From JBBTCX01 sp038043045 (lineage in GTDB: Bacteria; Planctomycetota; Phycisphaerae; UBA1845): a stretch of DNA of 42,904 bases. Where the stretch lies: contig JBBTCX010000130.1 of assembly GCA_038043045.1 (NCBI GenBank), forward strand, positions 1 to 42,904, given 5' to 3'. This document shows positions 34,617 to 42,904 of the stretch, piece after piece. Each line of letters starts with the position of its first letter. Positions within the stretch are counted from its first letter, which is position 1. The notes beneath the pieces were generated by a model. That model did no database searches, was not told where the DNA came from, and saw only the letters and a program-made list of their open reading frames with translations. Made by a program: the position numbers and the translations under genes.

Positions 34617-35591
34617 TCATTTCCACTTCCCGCAAACGCCCCATAGTGCTTCCAAACAACCGACCGCCATGCGAATAAAGTTCTCCAACGGAAATCGCTC
34701 GCGATTCATCTCCAGATGACCCAACGCGGTCAAAAGATGAGCCGGAGCGTCGATGGCGTCGCAGCCGACGATTTGACAATGCACGGAAACTTCGTCGGTA
34801 AGTCCGCGAGCCGAAAGCGAAACAGCCCGAGCCCATCGAACCAAGTCGTAGAACGCATAGCCCTTCACCACCGAACCGGGCCAATCGATGACCACAAATC
34901 GATCGCGCCACTTTGCCCCCTTGCGACCGGTAATGTCGCCCTGGTCGATCAGGACATTGCCGTCCCAAAAATCGTTGTGCATGAGTACATGTCGGGGTTT
35001 CCATCGGCACTCTTGAAGGCGTTGATCGGCCACTGTCGCCGCATCACGCAATACGTTTGGCATCTCTAGGTGATTCGCCAAATGTCGAAGCGGTGTGCGA
35101 AAATGTCGCTCCACCTCATCCTCCGTGGCTTCCTGCAACGTCCTTTTTGTAGCCTGCCGCAGCCAATCCAAAACAGCCGGACCCACCGCGGATCGCTCGA
35201 ATCGGCGAATCCAACGAAACCGACTCAAGGGTCGACAGTATGGCAATACGGCGAAACTCAGTCCGAAGATCTCACCCTCTTGCAAAGGATCAAGAATCAC
35301 ACGACCCAAGTCCGCACCCAAAGCCAGTTTTGCTTCGCGGGCTCGCTGCATCCCTCTGGCCACCAGACCCGGCGCAACCGGCGACGCGCTGAGGGCTACG
35401 CCTTTGGGCTTGTCTCCGGCGTCCCGAATCAACCATTTCGAAACCGCATCCGAAACCTGAAACGGATCGCCGTTGTTCCCCAGATCCAGCGGAGCGATGA
35501 AAGCGTTGCGGTCCGTATTTCCGCAGAGATCAATCAGCGCTTCCGAAAGACCCAATCGCAGTTGTTCGACTGTCGGCCGATCGATCATCAT
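34617..35591 (-). CDS. APH/choline-kinase-like phosphotransferase
   Basis: The protein has 324 residues with a protein-kinase-like fold. The catalytic loop is HNDFWDGNVL (His205, Asn206, Asp207) and the metal-binding Asp236 lies in VIDWPGS, as in the aminoglycoside phosphotransferase/choline kinase group. The N-terminal lobe has WLIRDAGDKPKG followed by SPVAPGLVARGMQRAREAKLAL. The likely substrate is a small molecule or sugar. The position between the PKS-PPTase pair and the acylation genes could mean tailoring of the product, self-protection or sugar activation; sequence alone does not decide. Confidence 0.75.
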   Translation of the reverse strand: MMIDRPTVEQLRLGLSEALIDLCGNTDRNAFIAPLDLGNNGDPFQVSDAVSKWLIRDAGDKPKGVALSASPVAPGLVARGMQRAREAKLALGADLGRVILDPLQEGEIFGLSFAVLPYCRPLSRFRWIRRFERSAVGPAVLDWLRQATKRTLQEATEDEVERHFRTPLRHLANHLEMPNVLRDAATVADQRLQECRWKPRHVLMHNDFWDGNVLIDQGDITGRKGAKWRDRFVVIDWPGSVVKGYAFYDLVRWARAVSLSARGLTDEVSVHCQIVGCDAIDAPAHLLTALGHLEMNRERFPLENFIRMAVGCLEALWGVCGKWK

Positions 35592-35708
35592 TCGTTCAAA
35601 AGCATTTTCCGATTTCTTGTGCGGCCTTTGCTACCTTGCAACGGTCCCTTCAAGGATCGACGGTTTGGAAAAGGGATCGACGGGCCAATGTGAAAACAAT
35701 TCAAAAAA

Positions 35709-36404
35709 TCATGCCACCATCGAAATCGCCGATTTCCGCCGCGCCACTCCCGTGAACATCCACCGGTTACGAATCAGCCATCGTCCGCTAAAACTTCTCT
35801 CACTTTCGCAGCCCGGCGAACCCGTTCGAATCACCTCTGCTCTAAACCGATCGCCCTTGCAATCGAGCTCGATTTCAATTTCGATGAACTCCAACACCCG
35901 TCGAGTTTCGGGAAACCAGCATTTATACGTTGCTTCCTTCGCGCAGAAAAGGAGTCGGGCAAGGTTTCCGCGATTCCACGACGGCTGCCGGTCGAGCCAA
36001 GCCTGCTCGTTTTTCGTACAAATGATCGGCCAAAGCTTTTGCTCCAGCGGAGCGTTGGGTTCCACATCCACGCCGAGACCTTGAACCGAAAGATTCGGGC
36101 CCAATGCCACGATGCAAAGATCCTCGCAATGGGCAATGGAACCGACCACGCCTTTCGGCCACATTGGGCAGCGCAGCGGGTCCACCTCGATGTCCGGTTC
36201 TCCGTATCCCAATTGACGTAACAAGTGCCGAGCGCTGGCACGACCGGTTGCAAACTCCGCGATTCGACGGGAACAAGCCTTCGCAACGTGTCGGCTCTCG
36301 GTGGGTCGTAAATCTGTTGGCCCGCAAGTCAGGGATGCAACCGTCGCCAACACCGGCTCATCGAACAATTCCCCTACAAAAGGCAAGCAGTCGACCTCGA
36401 TCAC
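35709..36404 (-). CDS. 4'-phosphopantetheinyl transferase, Sfp/EntD type
   Basis: The protein has 231 residues. GSIAHCEDLCIVAL, GLGVDVEPN (magnesium-binding Asp pair, about 111-116) and FCAKEATYKCWFP (about 156-161) are the three family motifs. It transfers phosphopantetheine from CoA to carrier-domain serines, presumably Ser1818 of the adjacent PKS and Ser43 of the carrier protein at 25.1 kb. I chose GTG at 36404 because it overlaps the PKS stop (GTGA) in the correct frame; the frame is open 69 bases further into the PKS gene. Translational coupling would tie its amount to the PKS. Confidence 0.9.
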   Translation of the reverse strand: MIEVDCLPFVGELFDEPVLATVASLTCGPTDLRPTESRHVAKACSRRIAEFATGRASARHLLRQLGYGEPDIEVDPLRCPMWPKGVVGSIAHCEDLCIVALGPNLSVQGLGVDVEPNAPLEQKLWPIICTKNEQAWLDRQPSWNRGNLARLLFCAKEATYKCWFPETRRVLEFIEIEIELDCKGDRFRAEVIRTGSPGCESERSFSGRWLIRNRWMFTGVARRKSAISMVA

Positions 36405-39400
36405 GTTATCGCACCCGCAAATTCTCTCGAAGGATTCGGCGCCGCGCAGGCCAGCTCGGCTTTTTGCAGGCAAGCGCGCAACCGATGGGCCATCACTCGG
36501 ACGTTCGGCTCCAGCACCATGCTATCGTGATCGCCCGGAACCTCGTGAACCTCCACTCGATCGGCAAAGGGCCCCCAACCATTGTCAGGGTAGACGAATT
36601 CACGCGAACTATTGAGTATTCGGCCCGGTCCCAACACATAAGCGGAATCGAGCTTCGGTCGAAAAAGCGTGATGGTACCCGCGTATCGTTGAACCTCGTA
36701 TTTAGGCAATGCGCGATAGAACGCGTCCTTGATGGCCTCCGAACGAAACTCGGTGGGGTGCATTTCGCCTTGGCCGTTTTCGTGCTTGCCGTTTCGCTTT
36801 TTCAATTCCCAGGCGATTCGATCTCGGGCCCAATTCGTCAAATAGGACGGGCCTTGTCGCTTCAGACGCTGCCAATGGATCCGTGTCTTATCGGTGGCAC
36901 TCAGCGGTGGCGACTGCGGAAGCGGAGTATCCAGAAGTACCAACAATGAGACGGTCTCGCCTTCCTCAAGAAGTTGCTGCGTGATTTCATAGGCGGCAAT
37001 TCCACCTCCTGAAAATCCGCCCAGCAAATACGGACCATGCGGTTGCACCGATCGTATTTCCGCGAGGTAATCGCCGGCCATCTCGGTAAAAGATTCATGG
37101 GGCAGGTCGTCGCCGTAAAGACCACGGGCCTGTACGCCGTAAAACGGCCGCTCCGTCCCGATCAGATGGGCCAGATGTCGGAGATTCAGAACATTGCCAA
37201 ACATCCCCGCGATCAAGAAGAACGGCGTTTTCACGCCCGGGTCCTTGGGATGCATGGGGACGAGATGTTTGTATCGCCGCTCCTGTGATTCGGCTACGAC
37301 CGGTCGCTTCGCGCCGGTGTCACCCACGGCGGCACGGATCAGGTCCGCGCAACGTTCAACGTTCGGCGCTTCGAAAAGGACGGAGATTGGATATTCCACC
37401 TGGAACGCCTTCTTGATCTTGGCGAATAAACGCACCGCAATCAGCGAGTGACCTCCAAGATCAAAAAAACTGTCCCGGATCCCAACCGACTTGACCCCCA
37501 GCAATTCTTCCCAGAAACCCACGAGTGTGCGTTCGATGTCGTCGCGCGGCTCCACATATTCACTGTCCAACGCCGGACGATCAAACTTGGTAGATGATCG
37601 TTCGGTCTGCGAGGAAATTGTATCGACCTGTCGCACCAACCCATCGAGGTCGAGCGACGTCACAATGATCTGTGGAGAATCCCCGTGGGAAAGTATTCTC
37701 GTCAACGCCGCCGTCCCCTCGGCCGGACCAATACCATGTCGAAGATTGTGACGAAACGCACGCTCCGCCGGGGACAATTGATGATTATCAGTGCCAGGAG
37801 ATGACTCCAACTCCATTTCCGAGGCCAACGGCCTTCGTGCCACGGCAAAATCAACTTCGCCGGATACACGCTTCATGGCGAATTCCTCGACCTCGATCAG
37901 TACGCGACCTTGAGGATCGGCGATCACAATATCCAACGCCACGAATTCCTTATCCGCGCGATTTTCGCCGTGATTGCGAATCCAACTCGTTAGTTTGCGG
38001 GTCAGTGGACCATGAACACGGATGGACTTGTAGGACACGGGGACCCAAAGTGCACGGTCCTTCTCATATCCCTCGATAAGGTCCGTGGCAAACCCCGTGG
38101 CGAAATCCAAGAGCGCAGGATGCAATTGGAAGTCCTTCAAATCCTCCTCGAATGATTCCGGCAGTTCGAGTTTCGCATAGGCTTCGCCCTGTCCGTAGCA
38201 AACCTGACGAAGCACTCGCCATCGTGGCCCGAACCGCAAGAAGTCCTCCTGCTTGGAACGCATTCCATTTTTGTCTTCGGCCAATCGCTTGACCTGACAC
38301 CGTGCGTCGATCGCCGAAAGGGACAGTGGTTTCACCGGGGGCAACGCATGAAGAAGCAACTTGGCTTGCGTATGGGCTTCCCAACCCACGCGGCCGTCAT
38401 CCAATACGCACTTGCTGTGAACCTCGAAATGGTATCCCGCATCATTTCGTCGTAATCGCACGCGAACTTCCTTCGGCTCATCATCCGATACCGCCAGAGG
38501 TCGGAAGAAAAAGAGATCGGCGATTTCAAAGGTACCCGTCTCGCCACATTCCGCCAGAGCCGCCCGAGCCATTTCGATGAACCCCGTGCCCGGCATCAGA
38601 GCCGTGCCCGCCTTCGTTCGATGCTCATGCAAAATCCAATGCGTGGCCGGATGGTACGTTGCGCGTAGAACCGTCAATCCCTTTCCGTCGCTTGATCGAG
38701 ACGTATACAGCGGATGCCGAGTCGGCTCCTCCGACAGGGACTCCGCAGAGCCGTGCTTGCCCATGCGAGACGAAGCCTCGGCGGCCATGCCCACTTCGTT
38801 CCACACCCCCCAATTCACTGCCACCGTGTTTGCACGATCTTGACCGTTTCGATGTTGAGCAAACGCATTCAAAAACGCATTGGCGGCGACATAATCCACC
38901 TGCCCCGGCGGACCTAGCACCGTACTCGTGGAGGAAAAGAGGACAAAAAAATCGAGATCGGCATCACGAAGTAACGAATCAAGTACAAGGGTACCCTGAA
39001 TCTTTGGGGCAAAGACTTCCTCGATCTCCGCTTGGGATTTGGTTTGAATCAGTCCATCGTTGAGCGTACCGGCTGCGTGAATAACACCGTCCAGTCGTCC
39101 AAAACGCTCCCGGGTTTCCGCGATCACCCGTCGCATCGCCTCCACGTCGGTTACATCCGCGGCGGCGACCAAAACTTCGGCACCTTTGCTTTCCAACGCC
39201 CGAACACTGCGAATTTTTTCAGACAATCCGTTCGATGTGCCGTTTCGCTTTTCCCAAACATCCCATTCTTTCTTGGGAGGCAAACCGCTTCGACTGATGA
39301 GCACGAGTTTGGCTTGCACGGTCTCAGCAAAATGACCCGCCACCGCGAGACCGATTCCACCCAAGCCGCCCGTGATCAGATAAACCCCGCCGTTGCGAAG

Positions 39401-42400
39401 TTTTGGCGCACGCTTGTTTTCAGGCGGAAGTAGTCGGCTTCGTTCGTATTGCTGCACCCACCGCTGCCCGTCACGATAAGCCGCCACGTCATTGCCGGGT
39501 TTGGAGAGACACTCCGCTTCGAGCAAGTTCACAAGTTTATCAAGGTCGCCTGGCGCAGCTTTGCCGCCGCCCCATCGTCGGCGCGATCCCTGTGGCAACG
39601 CAAGATCAATCGTCGTGCATGTATACCCAGGTATTTCTCGCGGAATCACTTTGCACGGACCCAGCACCGTCGACTTATCAGGATAGGGCAACGGTTCGTT
39701 TTCAACCTGCTGCATGCCATTGGAGACCACGGTGATCTGTCGCGGACCGCGAACGCCTTCATCCGCCATCGCTTGCGCCAAGAAGAAGAGGCTATAAAAC
39801 CCGCGTTCCTGATTGCGGTGGAAAAAGCTGGATCCGGGTCGGAAACCCTCGTTCGCGGTGACCAACCACAAGTGAATGACACGCGATGGCATTTTTCCTA
39901 AGTTCACGAAGTCGCGGACCAGGTGGTCGTATCCTTCCCGTCCTTGTTCCGGAGAAAGGTAGAATTCCGTCGGGTTCGTTTGATGGTACCCGTCACTTTC
40001 CCGCACAAGCAGAACTTCATGGCCGCGCTTGCGCAACCGCTCCGCGAGTCGTTCCCCAATTCCGGCGTCATCCATGAACAGCAACGTCGTGACCCCCGAC
40101 GGCTCGTCGACCCTCGACTCCGCTTCGCCGCGCTTCCATACCGGTCGATAAAACCAGTCCTCGAAGTCAGCGATGCGCTTGACCGCAGAGACGTCTTCTC
40201 GCGTCTCGGTCGTGACCTTTCCAGGCTCAATCCAATATTTTTGGTGTTGGAAGGCATACGTCGGCAGAGGGATACGTTGTCGAGTCTCCCCCTCCCACAA
40301 CTTCGTTAGATCGAACGGAATTCCCGTCGCCCACGCTTGCCCCAACGCCGTCAAGAAATAGGCCGCATCGGAAACTTTTTCTTCCGGATGACGCATCGAC
40401 GAAAGTACGCCTTGCCCGGGCTTCATACTCGGATGTTGCTTCGCTAAGGAACTAAGAGTTTTCCCTGGTCCGACCTCGATGATCACGCGCCCCGGCGTCT
40501 GCAACAACGTTCCGATACCGTCCCCAAAATGAATCGTGTGCCGCAAGTGCTGCACCCAGTAGTCCGGATCGGTGGCTTGCTCGTTCGTGATCCACGTTCC
40601 GGTTCGATTCGAGATAAACGGAATGTGCGGCGCGTTGAGCTGAATACTTCGCAAATACGCCCCGAAATCCGCGAGAATCGGTTCCAGCAAGCGAGAATGC
40701 GCCGCAATCGAAATCGGAATCCGCTTTGCGTCGACTCCCCGTTCAGCCAACGTCCGCTGAAGCTCGTCCAGATCATGCGTCCGTCCCGATGCGACGCAAA
40801 ACTCAGGACTGTTTACCGTGGCCAGATCGAGTTTGTCACCGAGCAACGGCAGCAGTTGATTGGCCGGCAACGGAACACTGACCATGCCACCTGCTGGCAC
40901 ACGCTCGAACAACTGACCACGCAATGTCACCAGTCCCAAGGCGTCCTCGAACGAAAGTACCCCCGCCACGCAAGCCGCCGTGTTCTCGCCCAAGCTATGC
41001 CCGATCAATGCTTCCGGTTGAACACCCCAAGACATCCACAGTTTGGCCAAGGCATACTCGATGATGAAAATCGGCGCAAGCTGCACACCCGGGCGTTGAA
41101 GCTCTTTCGCGGCTGCCTCGAACTGATCGTTCGGCGGAAACAAAACTTGTCGAACATTGAAATCGACTTTCGGTTGCAACAATTCCAGCCCGTGGTCGAC
41201 GAGCTCACGAAAGAGCGGTTCGCTTTCGTACAAATCCCGCCCCATGTTAGGATATTGGGCACCACCGCCGGGAAACATGAAAACGACAGATGGCTTCGCT
41301 CCAGTCGTCACTTTTTGCGTGAAAATTCGACGCGGGTCGTTCGACTCCAAAATAGCGATGGCCTCTTCCCGATCGCGACAGGCCAACACCCGTCGCTGAT
41401 CGAACCCTCGCCGACCGACGTGCAAGGTGTAGGCCACATCCGCGAGGCTTACCTCCGGGCATTCGCGTAAAAACGACGCGAGCTTCTTCATGTACGCATC
41501 CAACGAAGTCCGATTCCGCGCCGACAAGGTCAACAATTGAAATGGCTTCTTGGATATACTACTTGGCGTGGCCTGCGGGGCTTCTTCGATAATGGCAAAC
41601 GCATTCGTCCCGCCGACCCCCAATGAATTCACCGCCGCACGCCGTGGCTCTGCCCCTTCCGGCCACTCCCGCAATCGATTGTTCACAAAGAACGGACTAC
41701 TCCGAAAATCAATCGTCGGATTCGGCGCTTCAAAATTCAGACTCGGCGGCATTTGCTTGTTTTGCAGCGACAACGTGGCCTTAATCAAGCTAGCCACCCC
41801 GGCGGCGGTATCCAAGTGCCCGATGTTCGTCTTGATCGATCCAATCCCGCAATAGTCCTTGCGCGAGGTCGACTGCTGAAAAGCCTGAGTCAGCGCCGCA
41901 ACTTCGATCGGATCGCCGACGTAAGTGCCAGTACCATGGCACTCCACGAGACGGATTGAGTCGGCACTGACTCCCGCCAACGCCAGCGCCTCGGCCATCG
42001 CCGCCGCCTGACCGTCCACGCTCGGGGCCAGGTACCCGACCTTTCCGGCTCCGTCGTTATTGACCGCCGAACCTTTCCAAATCGCATGAATGAAGTCGCC
42101 GTCTTCGATCGCATCCTTCGCACGGCGCAAAACAACCACGCCGGCGCCGCTTCCAAAAATCGTCCCCTGCGACCGGTGATCAAACGCCCGACAATGTCCA
42201 TCCGGTGAAAGAATCTCGCCCTCGGTATAGTGGTATCCGCGATAATGCGGGATTTCGATCGTCACCCCGCCTGCCAAGGCCATGTCACATTCGCCGTTGA
42301 GCAAACTCTGGCAGGCCATATGCGTCGCGACCATCGAAGTGGAACACGCCGTCTGAACGTTAATGCTCGGTCCGGTCAGATTGAACAAATACGAAACCCG

Positions 42401-42898
42401 CGTGGCCAAGAAATCCTTGTCGTTACCGGTATGACGCAGTAAGAACAACCCGACGGATTCCACCAAGTCCGGATTGCTCAGCAGGTTGTATATGAAATAC
42501 GCGCCCATGCCACACCCGGCATAAACGGCGATCGGCCCTTGAAACGTCTCCGGCGGATGACCCGAATCTTCCAGCGCCTCCCACGCGCATTCCAAAAAAT
42601 GTCGATGCTGCGGGTCCATGATCGCGGCTTCCTTCGGACTAAACCCGAAAAACTCCGCGTCAAAACCCTCCATCTCCTCCAAAACCGCTCCCGACTTCAC
42701 ATACCGCGAACTCTGTATATGGTCCGCCGTCACTCCTTGCGCAAGCAACTCCTCATCCGTAAACGCTCGAACCGATTCCACCCCGTCGCGAATGTTTCGC
42801 CATAACTCGCGGACATTCCGCGCGCCCGGCACCCGCGCCGCCATGCCAACGATGGCGATGTCGTTGGCGTTGATTTGACTGTTGGGGTATCTACTCAT
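36401..42898 (-). CDS. Single-module type I polyketide synthase, KS-AT-KR-DH-ACP-TE
   Basis: The protein has 2165 residues and is complete (ATG at 42898). KS about 12-440 with Cys185 in TACSTS, His321 in ECHGTGT and His361 in NIGHLD. AT about 535-850 with Ser635 in GHSLGE and IAAHS at 731-735; the hydrophobic residue after GHS favours malonyl-CoA. Structural KR part about 905-1160, then catalytic KR with GGLGGIG (1177-1183) and Tyr1336 in VDYVAAN. DH about 1395-1680 with HEHRTKAGTALMPGTG (His1424/1426) and Asp1598 in HPALLD. A KR-tail-like segment (HGIGPAEG.AAL) at about 1720-1755. ACP with Ser1818 in GGHSLIAV. TE with Ser1963 in GGFSGGG and His2124. Absence of ER, and TE at the end, suggest an iterative, partly reduced product released as acid, ester or lactone. 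Confidence 0.92.
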   Translation of the reverse strand: MSRYPNSQINANDIAIVGMAARVPGARNVRELWRNIRDGVESVRAFTDEELLAQGVTADHIQSSRYVKSGAVLEEMEGFDAEFFGFSPKEAAIMDPQHRHFLECAWEALEDSGHPPETFQGPIAVYAGCGMGAYFIYNLLSNPDLVESVGLFLLRHTGNDKDFLATRVSYLFNLTGPSINVQTACSTSMVATHMACQSLLNGECDMALAGGVTIEIPHYRGYHYTEGEILSPDGHCRAFDHRSQGTIFGSGAGVVVLRRAKDAIEDGDFIHAIWKGSAVNNDGAGKVGYLAPSVDGQAAAMAEALALAGVSADSIRLVECHGTGTYVGDPIEVAALTQAFQQSTSRKDYCGIGSIKTNIGHLDTAAGVASLIKATLSLQNKQMPPSLNFEAPNPTIDFRSSPFFVNNRLREWPEGAEPRRAAVNSLGVGGTNAFAIIEEAPQATPSSISKKPFQLLTLSARNRTSLDAYMKKLASFLRECPEVSLADVAYTLHVGRRGFDQRRVLACRDREEAIAILESNDPRRIFTQKVTTGAKPSVVFMFPGGGAQYPNMGRDLYESEPLFRELVDHGLELLQPKVDFNVRQVLFPPNDQFEAAAKELQRPGVQLAPIFIIEYALAKLWMSWGVQPEALIGHSLGENTAACVAGVLSFEDALGLVTLRGQLFERVPAGGMVSVPLPANQLLPLLGDKLDLATVNSPEFCVASGRTHDLDELQRTLAERGVDAKRIPISIAAHSRLLEPILADFGAYLRSIQLNAPHIPFISNRTGTWITNEQATDPDYWVQHLRHTIHFGDGIGTLLQTPGRVIIEVGPGKTLSSLAKQHPSMKPGQGVLSSMRHPEEKVSDAAYFLTALGQAWATGIPFDLTKLWEGETRQRIPLPTYAFQHQKYWIEPGKVTTETREDVSAVKRIADFEDWFYRPVWKRGEAESRVDEPSGVTTLLFMDDAGIGERLAERLRKRGHEVLLVRESDGYHQTNPTEFYLSPEQGREGYDHLVRDFVNLGKMPSRVIHLWLVTANEGFRPGSSFFHRNQERGFYSLFFLAQAMADEGVRGPRQITVVSNGMQQVENEPLPYPDKSTVLGPCKVIPREIPGYTCTTIDLALPQGSRRRWGGGKAAPGDLDKLVNLLEAECLSKPGNDVAAYRDGQRWVQQYERSRLLPPENKRAPKLRNGGVYLITGGLGGIGLAVAGHFAETVQAKLVLISRSGLPPKKEWDVWEKRNGTSNGLSEKIRSVRALESKGAEVLVAAADVTDVEAMRRVIAETRERFGRLDGVIHAAGTLNDGLIQTKSQAEIEEVFAPKIQGTLVLDSLLRDADLDFFVLFSSTSTVLGPPGQVDYVAANAFLNAFAQHRNGQDRANTVAVNWGVWNEVGMAAEASSRMGKHGSAESLSEEPTRHPLYTSRSSDGKGLTVLRATYHPATHWILHEHRTKAGTALMPGTGFIEMARAALAECGETGTFEIADLFFFRPLAVSDDEPKEVRVRLRRNDAGYHFEVHSKCVLDDGRVGWEAHTQAKLLLHALPPVKPLSLSAIDARCQVKRLAEDKNGMRSKQEDFLRFGPRWRVLRQVCYGQGEAYAKLELPESFEEDLKDFQLHPALLDFATGFATDLIEGYEKDRALWVPVSYKSIRVHGPLTRKLTSWIRNHGENRADKEFVALDIVIADPQGRVLIEVEEFAMKRVSGEVDFAVARRPLASEMELESSPGTDNHQLSPAERAFRHNLRHGIGPAEGTAALTRILSHGDSPQIIVTSLDLDGLVRQVDTISSQTERSSTKFDRPALDSEYVEPRDDIERTLVGFWEELLGVKSVGIRDSFFDLGGHSLIAVRLFAKIKKAFQVEYPISVLFEAPNVERCADLIRAAVGDTGAKRPVVAESQERRYKHLVPMHPKDPGVKTPFFLIAGMFGNVLNLRHLAHLIGTERPFYGVQARGLYGDDLPHESFTEMAGDYLAEIRSVQPHGPYLLGGFSGGGIAAYEITQQLLEEGETVSLLVLLDTPLPQSPPLSATDKTRIHWQRLKRQGPSYLTNWARDRIAWELKKRNGKHENGQGEMHPTEFRSEAIKDAFYRALPKYEVQRYAGTITLFRPKLDSAYVLGPGRILNSSREFVYPDNGWGPFADRVEVHEVPGDHDSMVLEPNVRVMAHRLRACLQKAELACAAPNPSREFAGAIT

Positions 42899-42904
42899 GG
42901 TTTG

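Noticed and set aside
36401..42898. Direct use of methylmalonyl-CoA from the mutase set as PKS extender
   Set aside because: The AT has GHSLGE and not GHSQGE, and IAAHS instead of YASH, which points to malonyl-CoA. The link stays possible only through another route.

Overview
The window looks like a chromosomal segment of a Planctomycetota bacterium, probably Phycisphaerae or a close sister class. This is inferred from gene style rather than from a marker gene. The signs are an Ala/Trp/Ser-rich repeat protein, a large Cys-rich secreted protein with a dockerin-like tail, a VPLP-type exosortase tail, FG-GAP/ASPIC-UnbV proteins, and a CotH/VTC/DUF4956 gene set. Base composition is moderately GC-rich. 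One tRNA-Ala(GGC) is present. I see no rRNA and no CRISPR array.

Left part (1-18.7 kb), mostly separate small units. A 5'-truncated Ala-rich gene is translationally coupled to a second small unknown gene. A PcaF/PaaJ-like thiolase carries a 21-bp triplication. A 915-residue secreted Cys-rich protein follows. A minus-strand pair encodes a class II aldolase/SDR fusion and an LsrF/FbaB-type aldolase, with a tRNA-Ala just upstream. About 0.6 kb of IS remnants separates these from a divergent block. That block has one FG-GAP/ASPIC protein leftward, and rightward a pentaheme membrane cytochrome with TPRs overlapping a second FG-GAP/ASPIC protein. A beta-propeller-like lipoprotein and a VPLP-CTERM surface protein complete this part.

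Right part (18.76-42.9 kb), one uninterrupted minus-strand run of 16 genes with short gaps or overlaps. In transcription order: an iterative-looking type I PKS (KS-AT-KR-DH-ACP-TE); a Sfp/EntD-type phosphopantetheinyl transferase; an APH-like kinase; an MBOAT-SGNH fusion; DUF4956; CotH plus beta-helix; a VTC domain; an SGNH hydrolase; a Wza-type export lipoprotein; then a carrier protein, a stand-alone adenylation enzyme, an acyl-CoA-dehydrogenase-like enzyme, and a complete two-subunit methylmalonyl-CoA mutase set (B12 subunit, MeaB, catalytic subunit, epimerase).

The main result is the carrier/adenylation/dehydrogenase trio. The adenylation pocket reads DLLYLALVCK, which I recall as the L-proline code of PltF/RedM-type enzymes. 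The dehydrogenase has its likely catalytic Glu at residue 244 in a WER motif and lacks the usual C-terminal Glu, as in PltE/RedW/PigA. This predicts conversion of L-proline to pyrrole-2-carboxyl-S-carrier. Together with the PKS and PPTase it points to an undescribed pyrrole-polyketide pathway interleaved with a surface-polymer acylation/export locus and joined to methylmalonyl-CoA metabolism. The end product is unknown; the link among the three sub-modules is inferred from gene order.
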